64,000 nt of DNA from Panax quinquefolius (GCA_020205615.1 CM035163.1:44030189-44094188), one strand, 5' to 3'; positions 22,549 to 35,330 are shown, numbered from the stretch's first letter. Program-made: numbers and translations. The notes: generated by a model from the letters alone, not told the origin.

Positions 22549-22706
22549 CAGTACTATAAATATATACTGTACGTGTGTAATGACAATTTGGGAAATAGTT
22601 TTGATGGAATGGTAGAAAACCCTAATTTTGGATTTTTATCAATGCTTGAGAATAATAATATAATATTAATTATATTTTGATTTTTCAGTGCTATAAATAT
22701 GCACTG
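22549..22706 (+). promoter_or_regulatory. duplicated TATA boxes within short inverted repeats
   Basis: Two copies 137 bases apart: CAGTA-CTATAAATATA-TACTG (22549-22569) and CAGTGC-TATAAATAT-GCACTG (22686-22706). In each, the TATA box is the loop of a perfect 5- or 6-base inverted repeat. Preceding sequence (AAACCCTAATT, GAGAATAATAAT) is duplicated too, so the whole promoter block is a tandem duplication. Confidence 0.6.
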
Positions 22707-22875
22707 TATATATATGCGTGGACTGTTAATGGCCGGTCAACTATATTGCATCATGACCAAACCCTAGCATTAATTTGTTTCACCTTATTGTGAAATTCAA
22801 ATGGGAAATTCGAGTCTGTGTTGTAACTGTGTTATGTGAATCATGTCGTGTATTGCAGAATTTAAAGTAATTAGG

Positions 22876-23330
22876 TAAAACCCTATTTATACTTAGAAAA
22901 CCTAATTAATTGAGAACCCTAATTACTAAATTCGGAAACCTAATTTCTAAATTTAAAAACCCTAATTAGTAATTATAAACCCTAATTACTAATTGTAAAC
23001 CCTAATCGTGAAATTAGAAACCTTAATTTTATAATTAAAAACCCTAATTAATAATAAGTAACCCTAATTGTTATATGGGTAATGCTAATTGCTGATTATT
23101 TGCTCTAATTGCTAAATTAGTAAGCTTAATTATAATTATTAAATTGTTAAACTCAATGTTTAATTTCTAAATATTAGAAAACCTAAACTAATTAAAGAAA
23201 CCCAAATTACAATTTTTAGAAACTAAAATTTTATTTTTGTATAAACCCTAATTGCTAAATCCTACAATTTTTGTACTAAACCTTAGGGTTAAATCCTAAG
23301 GGTCAAACCCTAAGGGTTTGTCATGTTACA
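22876..23330 (+). repeat. AAACCCTAA (telo-box-like) cluster in family B LTR
   Basis: About a dozen copies of (A)AACCCTAATT or one-base variants, spaced near 20 bases between 22876 and 23070, more around 23245-23330, and outliers near 22494, 22616 and 22756. The related solo LTR D has the same motif in reverse (TTAGGGTTT at about 43465-43610). Confidence 0.75.
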
Positions 23331-24435
23331 AGATTGCCATTAAGTTGGTTAGCCAAAAGACCAAATTGCCCCTCTAGCATAATTGAAGCTAACTTGTCAA
23401 AATAGCCAAAACATTAGTTGCTCAACCACTCCATCTACTCTTTTGACTTTAATCTCCAGCAAATTAGCCTAAATATATCAGCCAACTTCATTACATGTAA
23501 TATTTATAGAGATCAAGAGATTAAAAAGTCATTGATTTAGCCATTTGTGCAACCAATACACAACCCACCACTCTCTCTCTAGAACCCATGAAAATTATAA
23601 GTATATCAGTCACATAATCAAGCCCCGTGATTTCTTTTAACAAATCAGAAGATCTGAATCAAAGATCTAAGTCTAAAAGGTATAGACCTAAATTTTGAAA
23701 ATCTTATGATCTATGTTGTTTGATGTTTTTATTGTTTAAAGTTATGTTAAATGGTGTCATTTAGTGATCAGGGTAGTTAAATCCCTGATCCATAACATCT
23801 AGATACTCGAAATAAGAGTTTTCAAAAATTTAGAAATTTTTTATTTTTGTGTCTGACAGTCAAATGTCAGATCTCATAGATCTTTGGTGGTTATGTGTTT
23901 TTGTTGTTTAAATGTTTGAACTTGTAGTTTGGTATGAGATCTTTAATATGGAACTTGAATCTTTTCCATATTTGTTGTAGATTAGAAGTTATAAAGGGTC
24001 AAACAGGGTTGACCGGGCATGACCATGCGAAAATCTGGTAACCCAGATTACCCAGAAAACTCTGACAACGCTTTTTAAGTATTTGATCTTCCTACTGTTA
24101 ATTGTTTAGGTCATTTTGTTGTTTGGGGCATGTACACTGACATATATTCTTCACATACATGCCATAACATCACTTATATTCACATAATCAAAGAAAATGA
24201 TGGTCAAAGTAGGCTGTTTGATCACGGTTTGTGTTTTCTGGAAATTCTAGAAAATCGGATGCTCAAGTTTTCTGGCCTAATTTGACCAGACATGATCTCT
24301 TAGATTAGATGTTGTTAGCTCGATATTATGTATTAGATATGTTGTCTTGCATGTTATCTATAAACTGAAACCATAAGAACACAAAAACATTACCAGGATT
24401 GCAAGTTATGGAGATCTAATGAAGGTACCTTGAAC

Positions 24436-24472
24436 TGTTCTTCATTTCTGGGTTTCCCAGAAATGAAGAACA
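24436..24472. repeat. perfect 17-base inverted repeat (hairpin)
   Basis: TGTTCTTCATTTCTGGG, loop TTT, and the exact reverse complement. A decayed version stands at 42224-42261 in solo LTR D. Confidence 0.9.
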
Positions 24473-24839
24473 ATGTCTGACAATGTTTTGGAGAGATTAA
24501 ATCTCTTTGTTGTTTAATGATTTGACCATGGAATCAGTTTGTAGTTATAGTATTACGTGAGTACTAGAATCCTAAAACTTTAAATGACCAGAAAACATTA
24601 AGATCAAGTATTGGTGACTGGTCAAACATGCCATCTGGTTAACTGGCTATGCATTTCTGATTTTCATGACGAACACGAAGAACACCTATAGTGATTTTGG
24701 TTGTCATGCTAAAAAGCGATCTTTAGCTTGACGATGTGTTATTTCTTAAATTAATTACTTTTATTAAATAAATAAAAAAATTAGTTTTTAATTATTAAAA
24801 TTACAAAATAAATTATTCAAAATTATTTTAATGTCCAAA

Positions 24840-25830
24840 AATAAATTTTTAATTATTTTGAATATATTTCATAAATATTTAATATTTTTGGAATATTAAA
24901 GGTATTTAATTTATTTAATTAAAATATTAAATAAATTATTTAAAAATAATTTTCATACATGAAAAATCATTTAAAATTATATTATGATATAAGAAAATAT
25001 TTTAAGTTATTTTTAATGACTTTTAATATTTTGTGATGAAATTTCATTAATAAATTAATATTAATGATAATTAATTTATTTAATAAATGTATTAAATAAA
25101 TTATGAAAAATAGATTTAATGATTTAAAAATCATATAAAAATGTTTTAAAGGTTTTAAAAATATTTTAAGTTATAAAATATAACTTTCAATATTTAAAGG
25201 TAAATCTCATTAATTATTTACTATTATTGATGTTAAAGTTATTTAATAATTATATTAAATAAATTAGTTTAAAATGATTTTAATATTATAAAATCATTTT
25301 AAATGAAAATAAAGTGTTTAAAGATCTTTTAAGTTATAAAATATAATTTTTAATATTTAAAGGACAAGTTCATTAATAATTTAATATTAATGATATTAAG
25401 TTTGTTTAATAATTATTTTAAATAAATAATTTAGAAATACTTTTATGTATTTAAAAATTATTTAAAAAGGATATAAATGAATTAAAAATATTTTAAGTTA
25501 TAATTAATGACTTTTAATATTTTGATAAATAGTGCATTAATATTTAAATATTAATGGCAATTATTTAAAATGATTTCAAATGTTTTAAAATCATTTAAGG
25601 GTAATATTAGTACTTTAAAAATATTTTGAGTTATTAGAAATAACTTTAATATTTTGACAATGGTTTCGATAATAGTTTAATTGTAATTAAATATTAATGA
25701 TAATAAAAATTATTTGATATTTATATCATTTTATAATAATTTCGGTGTTTAAAAATTAAAATAAATTATAATAATTGTTTAAAAATTATTGTAAGTCATT
25801 TAAAAATGATATGACTATTATTTAAAGAGT
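24840..25830 (+). repeat. AT-rich degenerate tandem array in family B LTR
   Basis: Recurring phrases TTAAGTTATAAAATATAA and TTTTAATATTT mark about five units (near 25004, 25168, 25337, 25493 and 25630) of 137-169 bases. Each contains a small inverted repeat AAGTTATA/TATAACTT. Fewer units occur in solo LTR D (41290-41950), which helps explain the LTR length difference. Confidence 0.6.
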
Positions 25831-27330
25831 CTAAATAGATATTGACCTTCGATATAGAGTTGTAGACTCGACAATTATCCGATAAAGTCATCGGTACGCC
25901 GACAGGTTTCAAAAATTAATCTGGACTTAGATATTTTGAATGTACAAATGTTTGTTTGCGATTCAATGACTGTTGAATATGTGTGACAAGGTGATTAGGT
26001 TATGTGTTGACTGCAATAAGCAGTGCTTTGTGTTATAGTATGTTATTCTAATCGAACGAATGATCTTATTAATGATAGGTTTCGGTATAAAAGATAAAAC
26101 TAAGTTGCGTATTGTAAGCAGCAAACCAGGCAAGTATCCTACCTTTGCATTTTCTTTATGCAATGGACATGAGTAAGAAAGTTTCAGAATTATATTATTA
26201 TTGTACTAGATTACTAACCCTATTGTTATATATGTTATATCCGATCATTGTTTATCAACATGATAATATATTATATAATTCATATATATATATATATATT
26301 GATCTCTAGTATGAATACAGTAAAAGCCGTCTAAGCTATTTGACCCAGCAAGACACGGATTCTGAAATATCGTTGAATATGATAAAACTCTTTTGTATCT
26401 AGTCAAATTGTTTTGATTCGGATTCCTGATTAATTATGAACATCTCGAACACGGGAAATTTTTTATGTGCCAAGGCGGACAAAGTGAACGATAATATCGT
26501 TCTTGAATGTAGTATTGATCAATACAGGGTCCATGGGATTTACACCTCGCGTGCGTAAGTTAGTTATGATTTGTTTGCGAGATGAAGTTCTATCTAACCT
26601 TTTCGAAAACAGAAAAACAATGTTCATAGTCTGTCGACTACCCTATATATATAGTCAATACGTAGTTTCAAAAAAAAACCTTGATATAGAAATAATATAT
26701 GGCTATGATTGGTTCAATTTACTTCACAACTATTAATTCGTTGTAGAAGTGATGCACAAAGAAAATATTTAATTCTTTCAGCTAAATATATTTATAATTG
26801 TTATTACTTGCTAGGCACCCAAATGCTCATTCTTGCTTTAAATTTAAATGTTTTTCAGCTAGGCACGATCAACCCGAAGGTTTAGACAAGAACAAGTGAA
26901 AAGGAAAGAAAATAGAATATGATTATTGGTATCTTTTGTAATAGTTAGACTGCATTAAGATAATGATATGTATTATATATCATGTAAAGAACGTAGTAAA
27001 GGTTGCGTACTTGGGATAAGACTCTGATAAATGTAAGTTAAGTTTGATATGTATATTATTGTTATTATTAATAGTAATATTTCCGCTCATAGAAATGGTA
27101 TTGTAAAGCACCGAGTTCGGGTTTCAAGTACCTGAATTTGGGGGCGTTACATTAGAAATGAGAATCACACCAGAATCAGAGAATTCTTTTTTTATAATAT
27201 TGAGCATATTTCTTTTGAGTTTAAGGAAACTTTGAGTGTAGCAAATAGTGAAAGTTTTCATCAAGAATATTCGTGCTATACCAGCTAGAATTACTCTCCT
27301 TTTAAGGCAAGGGGCATTATTTATTTCATT

Positions 27331-27540
27331 TTCGTAAGAGATTATTTTTCGTATTCATATGGAATATTATCTTCATTTAATATTCGTAAGTAATATTATT
27401 TTCGTTCAATTTTTGTAAGGGATATTATCTTCGTTTAATATTCGTAAGGAATATTATTTTCGTTCAATATTCGTAAGGGATATTATTTTTGTTCAATATT
27501 CATAAGAAATAATATTTTCTTCCATACTCTGTAGTATGTA
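27331..27540 (+). repeat. 29-base tandem repeat
   Basis: Units with TTCGTAAG-AATATTATTTTCG, starting near 27383, 27412, 27441, 27470 and 27500 (spacing 29-30), with a diverged unit at 27331. Confidence 0.8.
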
Positions 27541-27719
27541 AGTAATATTATTTCATTTTATATTCCTAATTCTACACTCATTTTGATAAGTATTTCTTCT
27601 ATACTCTTTGAAATTAGTAGAATATCTTTGAAATTTACGCTTCATCTAGTATCGTTTCGCTGAAATATTTTTTGAACTTTCTTGTTAAATTTTAAGCTTT
27701 TAATGCCGGAGTACTATTT

Positions 27720-27900
27720 ATGGGTATTATTCATATATACGACACTATTCATACATATGGTACTTTTCATGAGTACTATTCATACATACGGCACTATTCA
27801 TATATATGGTACTATTCATACGCTATTATTCATACATATGGTACTATTCATAAAGTACTATTCATGAGGTACTATTCACTCGGGGTACTATTCACGACCA
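27720..27900 (+). repeat. TACTATTCA array
   Basis: About ten copies of (G)TACTATTCA(T/C) or one-base variants at 15-22 base intervals. The same motif is arrayed as its reverse complement (GAATAGTA) in both C-rev LTRs. Open frames here are repeat artefacts. Confidence 0.8.
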
Positions 27901-30449
27901 AAAAAATTGGTTTTTTTTCTATCCAAATTATTTTTGATACATGAAGATTATTCTTGAATTTTACTCTTCAAAGTAGTTATCATGTTGATAATTTGGATAT
28001 TCTTAAACTCTGGATAAATTGAATTATAAATCTTTAATATTTATCCTTAATCTCACTTGATTGAATTCTTATATCATTGTCATCATCCTCATGCTTATAT
28101 TGTGGTGAAAGTCATCTTTGGCCTGTAGTGCATAGATAGAGTCTTGACTGGTATGATTACTATGACGCCCCCAAATTCGGACCTCCACTTGGTCACTCGA
28201 ATTCGGTTCATCACGTTCTCATGGTAAAACAATAATAACTAAAATCATACATTCACAACGGAAAATCTAAATTAGAATAATGTACTATGATTTATTATAA
28301 TTATTCCCCCAAGTCTCGCAACCTACAGTACTTAATGGATTACATAATAGTATCGAATAAAGACCTATTACATAATCCTACTTAAGTTTAAACATAGTCT
28401 ACAAATAGTCTTAACATAACATAATAATTTTTTTAAACATAAAGGAACAAGCTAGTCGGTAGCCTTGCCCTTGTCTGCTCCAGAGACACCTCCTTATTCC
28501 TCCTTAACTGAAAGATTTTAAATATGCAAGGATGAGCACAAATTGCCCAGCAAGTAATATACAACAAAGGGTGTAGGATATAATATCACAAGGTTTAAAA
28601 TATCGAAGTGTCATTTCTAGGATAGTTCAAAGTGTCAGAATAATATCATAGATGAGGAATATCAATAATTTTTGGAATAAGAACAACAATTCAATATAAA
28701 TCAACAGATATATATGAATTCAATGACTATCAAGGTATTCAACTGAATAAACAATTTATACTGAGCAGTCACTAAGGACTATTGAACTTCCACTAGAGTT
28801 ACCAATATTAAACAGATAACCCAAAAATATCAAGTACTATAGATGATCAGTATACAATACTTCACGTTATGCATAACACCACAATAATATTTATTCATGT
28901 GTTGGGGTTTCCAACGACATACACTCCCCTTACCAAAAGGGTTGTCCAACTCAGTTTTCAAGATTTCCGCACCAATCAATTGGTTTGGACAGCTTTTATA
29001 AACATGCATATAGTCTAGCCGAATCAAATGGCATCGACTCTTTCACAATATTCAAGATCAATACTAAGTTTAACATGAATAATAACTTTCACAAGGGTTT
29101 AAGCATATTAGCTCTTTCGAACGAGAAAGTAATATAACTTGTATTCAAGAGATAAGCTTACGGTATTCGTCGAACAATGAATGCAATTATACTTGCACAA
29201 TAAGAGTAAGGTTCAGATACTTGCTCAATATGAATTTGAGTAAGGTTAGAGAAACTTTCCTTAAGCGTAGTTTACCAAAATATCGCTTATCAATACACTT
29301 TTGAATCCTATTATAATGTGATACGTATATAGGATATTCATTAGTTAAACATATTCAGTTAACAATCTTGATAAATATAGTCCAAGTGTACGCATACAAC
29401 TCAATCAAGAAACCTTATACGTATGATATTACGTAGCTCGGATCTATCGTTAGACTTCATCATGTTAAAACACTTTGTCAATTCAAACTAAGATAGATGT
29501 TAACATGAAAAGCTACCTTTGTTAGTGTGTCATGAACAGACATAGTCGTAATAAAGTTATACTAGCATGCTACATACTTCAGAAATCACAGAAGTTACTT
29601 TCCAAGTTTGTAGAATGGCGTACATTGCCTTTGATTTGTACTAAGGAGGACGCTACGTACTACCGACTCCCGATTCAAACCAGATCGAGCAACTATTTGC
29701 TTGGCCTAGCTTATGATCCTTACATACATAACACATATTAACATGTTAAGGGTCCTTTTTCATTTTCCTAGTTTAATCTAGGTCCCGTTTCGCATGATAT
29801 GGTCCTAAGTTGGACATCTCAACGAATTAAGGCCATTTAAGGTTATTAAATCACAAAGTCCAACATGCTTGATTCTTAAACATATAAAGTAGTCATATAA
29901 CTCATATTAGACATGTTTGTTAGTATTCATATAACATATGTGTATTTAACATCGTTTTGTTCTGAAATATGCTTCGTTTATGATTTCCTATAATTACGAT
30001 ACCTAAGCATGGTATATATAAATTTATGATACATGAGTGCATCTAAGGGTATCATCTAACATGCTCAAAATCATCAGATTCTAACTTTCAAAGTAACACA
30101 TCAACGTTCACGTTCAAAGTTCATATTTTCATTTAGTAAAACTTACTAATAAACCTAACATGCTCATGCTTCAATATAAAATTCATATTCCTAAGTTAGT
30201 ATGTCCGACATGCATTTCAAAACCATACCAACATGCTTGCAAGATTAGAATATGCATTAATCAAGTTTACCATTTCTAGCTTTTCCAAAACTTGAAGTTT
30301 TCTTGAAAACTTAGCTCAAATAAAGCTAAAACAACATAACATGTTCAAAGAAATATCTAACCACATGATAGGGTTATTAATAGGCTTAACCTAACTATCA
30401 TAGCATGCTCAAAACAAATCAGAAACCTCAAATCAGTATCTAATAAAAG

Positions 30450-30471
30450 TACCGCGCGCAGTCGCGCGGTA
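30450..30471. repeat. GC-rich hairpin in solo LTR E
   Basis: TACCGCGCG, loop CAGT, then CGCGCGGTA: a perfect 9-base stem in AT-rich sequence. Confidence 0.85.
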
Positions 30472-32379
30472 TTAGCCTATGGAAGTGGCGTGGCCGCACT
30501 ACTTCGAACAGATTAAAAAAATGGCTTTGTAGAAGCAGAGCCTTAACACAAGAGATGCTTCACCTGTAACCAGAACAGCTACCATGTTCCAAAACATGTG
30601 TACCAACTCAGATAACACAATAACATGCTATTCTACATCAATTTACAAAGAATTCAACAAATTCTAGAATTTGACAAAACTCAAGCTCAAGAATATCAAA
30701 GTAGAATTATACCTCTTGAAGCTTAATGGAATTCTTCAACACAATGATTACACTCCCTCAATTTTTCAGCAGCTCACACTCCCTATTGCACCTCTCAAAC
30801 AATTCAAGCAACACAAAGGATGGAGGGAAGTGTGCATTTTATAGGAAACTCATTAACCATGCCAAGCCATTACCCAAGAATTTAAACTAATGGATTGTAG
30901 GATTGCAAGGTTATGGAGGAGTTGTTAGATTGGTTGGTAATTTGCATCAGGAGCACCACTCCCCTTCCATGATTACTAGCTAGAAGCTTGGAAGAAGAAA
31001 TATGCTAGCCTTTTGCTATTACACGTGAATGAGAAATGAGAGGTAATTGGGACTAACTTAGCCATCATGTATACTTATACAAATTCTCACACTTGTTATT
31101 TTCTAATATACATATCAACTATATATTATAACTTAATGTCACAACATGTTTTAACATTTTAAGGTAGTAGATGAAATATGAAAATGTATCTTACATATAA
31201 TCCATGTACATTTTATCACACTGGTTCACTTTATTAAAATATTAGTTTACAATATGCTCATGGTATATTATTTTAATACATACCTACATATATATTGTCA
31301 CATATTTATAACTTATAGTCCCAATATATTTAGTCACAATGCCCATACAGTATAGTTTTATAAGACCTAATATATATATAGCCACATAAATGTTACCCTG
31401 CATGTGACACCCCCAAAATAGGTATACATCACCCATCTTGGGTCACCAAATACATGGTACATAAATTAAATACAAACTTAATTATACAACTGTCGGGTAA
31501 TATATGACAAAGCATAGCTTAGAGTTTAAACAAGAATATTGTCTTCTAGACAATATCCACTCTCAAATAGAGTCCTCATTACATTTATTATCACATTATT
31601 CCGTAGAATAGTGAGGACTACTAAAGCCACTTATCCTGGACCGTCAATCTGTTCCCCTACTCGTCCCAACAATATTCTCATTTCCTGAAGAGAACAATGA
31701 AAGAAAGGGTGAGCTCAACTAGCCCAGTAAGAAATATTATGACAAGGATAATGTAGAATAAATTATCCTTAGCCTTCAATAGTATAAAAACTGATAGAAT
31801 ACAATAGACAACAAGTTTTAGATCAACAACTGCAGCGAAATAAGCAATCCATTAGAAGAGTCAAGTAGAGCATAAAATCTACTATCTTCTATGATTTAAA
31901 AAGTTTTTCATCAACTTTATCGCTGAGACTCAGCTTAATAAATAAACCACATCATCCCTGCACCACGGCCAAGGATATTCATGTAATCATCAATGGTCAT
32001 GATTATACCGAATAATCTATGATTATAATCATACCAACAACTGTCCATCAATAAACTACAGGCCAATGAGGACTTTTACCACATCATTTGTCACATTATA
32101 GTCATGATTATACCGAATAATCCCTGGTCATAATCATACTAAGTCCATCTATGCACGAAAGCCAAAGATGACTTTAATCACAATATAAGCATGAGGATGA
32201 TGACAATTACATAATAATTTAGTAAAACAAGTTCAATGATAAATTTTAAAGATTTATAATTTAATTTATCTAGAAATCAATAATGTCCAAATTGTCAACA
32301 TGATTTTGCTTTGTAGAGTAAAATTCAAGAATAATATTCATGTACCAAAAATAATTTGGACAGAAAATAATCAATTTTT

Positions 32380-32575
32380 TATCGTGAATAGTACCCCAAC
32401 ATGGAAAGTACCCCAAATACCCGAGAGAATAATATTCAGGTGAATAGTAATTTAGGTGAATAGTAACTCATGAATAGTACTCCAACACGAAAAGTGCCCC
32501 GAATACCCGAGTGAATAATACTAGAGTGAATAGTAATCGGGTGAATAGTAATCTGTGAATAGTAACTCGTAAAAG
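32380..32575 (-). repeat. GAATAGTA (TACTATTC) array, left LTR
   Basis: Seven exact GAATAGTA cores plus GAATAATA variants; ten exact cores occur in the matching stretch 37350-37600. Same motif as at 27720-27900. Confidence 0.8.
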
Positions 32576-32689
32576 AAAATACCAAAGAAAATGATATTCC
32601 ATGACGAGTACAAAAGAAATGATATCTCGTACGAGTATAATATAATATACGAAACTGCAAATGGAATTTCAACCGCCGTGCGGTAATCC

Positions 32690-33150
32690 ACGTAGACAAA
32701 TCATTTCCACAATTTAATAAAGAATGAATACGAAAAGTCATTCACCATGCATGCGATAATCTACATAGACAGGTTATTCCAACGGAATAATAAAAAGTGG
32801 AATAACAGAAGAATTCACCAGGCATGCGATAATCCAGACAGATAAGTTATTCAATGAATAATAAATAATGGAACCAGATCAACATGAATACTTATTTAGA
32901 TGACATGATATTCTAATAGAATAATAAAGAATGGAACTAGGTCATGCATAATCCGCACAAACGGGATATTCCAATGTAATAATAAAGAATGGAATAATGT
33001 AAGAATTTCACCACGTATGCGGCAGATTTTGATAATAAAAGTTATTCAATATAATAATAAAGAATGGAATAATGTAAGAATTTCACCATGTATGCTGTAC
33101 TTTTCATAGAAAGGTTATTCAAACATAATAATAAAGAATGGAATAATGTG
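32690..33150 (-). repeat. 70-base tandem array in C LTR
   Basis: About seven units sharing AATAATAAAGAATGGAAT and a TTCACCA-GTATGCG phrase, spaced 60-75 bases. It recurs at 37720-38110. Confidence 0.75.
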
Positions 33151-33320
33151 AAGCTCTCTTCATGAATCTGAAAGAAATAATACCCTTACCTTAGAAGAAA
33201 AACCGGATACTAGAATAATGAGGTGGTGACTTCTCTTCTTCTTTCTCTCCATAATTTTTCTCTATAATAATTGCTCTATAGCTTTAGTGAATTGGTGAGA
33301 AATGAAGGAAGAATGAGCTT

Positions 33321-33330
33321 CTATTTATAG
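33321..33330 (-). promoter_or_regulatory. TATA box of C-rev left LTR
   Basis: CTATAAATAG on the minus strand, conserved at 38271-38280. Confidence 0.55.
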
Positions 33331-33359
33331 GAAAATATAGTTTCGATAATTGCACATTT

Positions 33360-33625
33360 TGGGGCTCAAAATATTACAGGATAATACCTTCCTCTTTTTC
33401 TTCATTTTTAATTTAGTCCTGCAAGTATTATCAAACTTGCACCACCTCCCCTAATAGTAAATCATGTGAATTAATAGTAAAATCATGTGACTCAATAGTA
33501 TAATCATGTGAAAAAACTAATTACAGTATAGTACCTTCATCTATACCTCCATTTTTAACTTAGTCATGCAAGTATTATCAATCTTGCACCACCTCCCCTA
33601 ATAGAACATGAATGTGAATCAATAG
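33360..33625 (-). repeat. 147-base tandem duplication upstream of TATA box
   Basis: Two units share GCAAGTATTATCAA-CTTGCACCACCTCCCC (starts 33421 and 33568); the first part forms a GCAAGT/ACTTGC stem. It is also present in the right LTR (about 38330-38600). It lies on the U3 side of the minus-strand TATA box. Confidence 0.7.
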
Positions 33626-34496
33626 TACACAATGTGAAAAATAGTTATAATCATATGAATCAATAGCAATTAATTTCTCATTTATCCGGTGAATTAACCG
33701 ATTTGTCAATATAACCTCCAGACATCAATTATTATCGAAAAAAATGTCGATTTCCACTAACACTAATAAGCCCAACACAATGGAATCATCAATTTCATCT
33801 TTAATCAACACGAACTTATTCAACATTAATATTATAAATCACAATATTTAACAACCAGGTCGTTCCCAGGAAAGATGGGGCTTTCCGATAAGGATTTCTC
33901 CTTATTGGCGCGCAATTAGGTGACCAAACCTCTCCTTGACAGAACTTCTAGACATTGTCAATATTGCAAATAATAATATGAATAACTTTGCCATCTCAAT
34001 TATCGATTTAATAATATAACATATTATGCAGACGATACTGTGACAATAATTGAATCAATAATATGAGAGATATGATGCAGAATTATTGTAGTAATAATTG
34101 AGTATAACTGAGTGACTTCTTACGTAAGCATCAATAATCAATACCGTGTGCTACTATGCAACCACGCGTATTACTGTACTTTTACTACCGGGTAGTTCAA
34201 CAGTTTTAACGGTAACACTTTTGCCGTTATTTTTATAAAATGATAATTCTGTCATTTTTTAAATACGACAATACTTCCGTTGTGGGGTCCACCAATGAAT
34301 ATGTCGTCGTACGAATATTCCCTGTTAAAATGAATATTCCCCGACACAACGAATATTTTATATCAACTTGTTTACTTTGCAAAATATTTACATATCACCC
34401 TTAACTTTAACCTTTTATGAATTAACCATTTACGAAACAAAATAATAATTATAAGAAAATTGAATACTTTTATTTCATAAAATTCGGGGTCTTACA

Positions 34497-34509
34497 ATCT
34501 CCCCTCTTT
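34497..34509 (-). other. polypurine tract of C-rev
   Basis: On the minus strand AAAGAGGGGAGAT runs into the LTR start TGTAAGACCCCG. Confidence 0.75.
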
Positions 34510-34511
34510 AT

Positions 34512-34860
34512 GAAATTTTGCCCTCGAAATTTACGTACGTACCTGGTATGTCGAAGAGATGAGGATACCTTAACTTCATTTAAGATTCTAACTCTTGAGG
34601 TATAACCTTTGTGTGTCGAATATAATCTTTCTTATCCAAGATTTTAACACGTATCTTCTCATACGTTAAATCTTCTGCTATCTCGTCTAATTTCAATTCC
34701 ATAATGTGGTTCGGGTCGTCCACATATTTACGTTACATAGTTATATGAAAAACGTTATGAACACGAGACATACTTGGCGATAAGGCGAGTCTATAGGCCA
34801 CAGTTCCTAGTCGATCGAGGATTATAAATGGGCCAATGAATCGAGGATTGAGATGACGCC
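34512..34860 (-). pseudogene. C-rev integrase C-terminal tail
   Basis: Minus-strand reading with HLNPRFIGPFIILDRLG (the GPY/F-like segment), then VAYRLAL, VHNVFHIT, a stop, DDPNHIMELKLDEIAEDLTY and a final RYPHLF. This is the conserved end of integrase in Tekay/Del and related gypsy elements. The catalytic core is absent: upstream sequence goes directly to the RNase H end. It is followed at once by the PPT. Confidence 0.7.
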
Positions 34861-35054
34861 TTCTTGAACCTTCTTCTTCACATTCATCAGATTCGGATGT
34901 GTAGCTTGAGTGGCTTTAACTTTATTGATTAAAGTCGATTCTAATCATATATTTCTTATCTTCACGTGGGTCCCTAGAGTCTTTAACTCTATCTTCATCA
35001 TTTGTAATTTATACGAAATGAGTCTTTGTGTTAACAACATCGCACTCGTAAATG

Positions 35055-35330
35055 CATACGATCTTCTACTCAACGCGTCAGCTACCACGTTCGCTCTTCC
35101 ACGATGATATTGAATGGTATAGTCGTAATCTTCAACAGCTCGAGCCAACATCTTTGCCGCATTATACGTTCATTTTGGTTGAAGAAATATTTAAGGGTTT
35201 TAGAAATGGGTTTTGTACTGGGGTCAATACAAAATTCGATTTCACGCTCTGGGGTAGGCTGGGAAGTCTTCAAGAATACGTAAGGAAATTTATTAATGAT
35301 AGAAATATCATTCAAAACTATGACTCTCAT
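35055..35330 (-). pseudogene. C-rev RT start fused to RNase H end (internal deletion)
   Basis: The reading begins with the sequence before RT (NKFPYVFLKTSQPTPEREIEF, then STKPISK) and passes straight into TLKYFFNQNE, RWLELL and, after a frame change, DYDYTIQYHRGRANVVADALS, the RNase H end. All RT catalytic motifs are missing. The C-plus copy (46289-46615) has the same join, shorter by about 13 bases. Confidence 0.8.

Larger units (their letters stand above)
19745..27151 (+). mobile_element. family B Ty3/gypsy element, long LTR, no pol
   Basis: The right part of a 5' LTR (19745-20193), a Met-type primer-binding site, a 1.9 kb interior with a decayed gag, and a 5054-base 3' LTR (22098-27151). 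The 5' LTR is cut at 19745 by the Tat element, so its left 4.6 kb should lie upstream of the window. The gag motifs suggest a Tekay/Del-like gypsy element. No protease, RT, RNase H or integrase sequence is seen. Confidence 0.78.
22098..27151 (+). repeat. family B 3' LTR, 5.05 kb
   Basis: Starts TGTAATAACCCG after a polypurine tract and ends GGGGGCGTTACA, so the ends are near-inverted repeats. Only the last 450 bases can be checked against the 5' LTR in the window; the rest is supported by partial homology to the solo LTR D (40253-43886, reverse) and to 47990-48987. Contents in order: two TATA hairpins, an AAACCCTAA cluster, a long perfect hairpin, an AT-rich tandem array and a (TA)n tract near 26284. 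Confidence 0.78.
27152..28160 (+). repeat. C-plus 5' LTR, segment 1
   Basis: The stretch 27900-28155 matches the reverse complement of 32130-32390 in C-rev (for example ATTGTCATCATCCTCATGCT). The first 150 bases are poorly matched. It ends at TSD ATTAC (28156-28160) of solo LTR E. Confidence 0.7.
31403..34496 (-). repeat. C-rev 3' LTR (left copy)
   Basis: 3094 bases, TGTGACACCCCC to GGGGTCTTACA. Near-identical by eye to 36447-39470, but it has about 72 extra bases near 31744-31820. It contains the GAATAGTA array, the 70-base array, a TATA box and a 147-base duplication. Confidence 0.88.

Noticed and set aside
27682..27944. Two open frames rich in His, Thr, Tyr and Ile
   Set aside because: They are readings of the TACTATTCA array.
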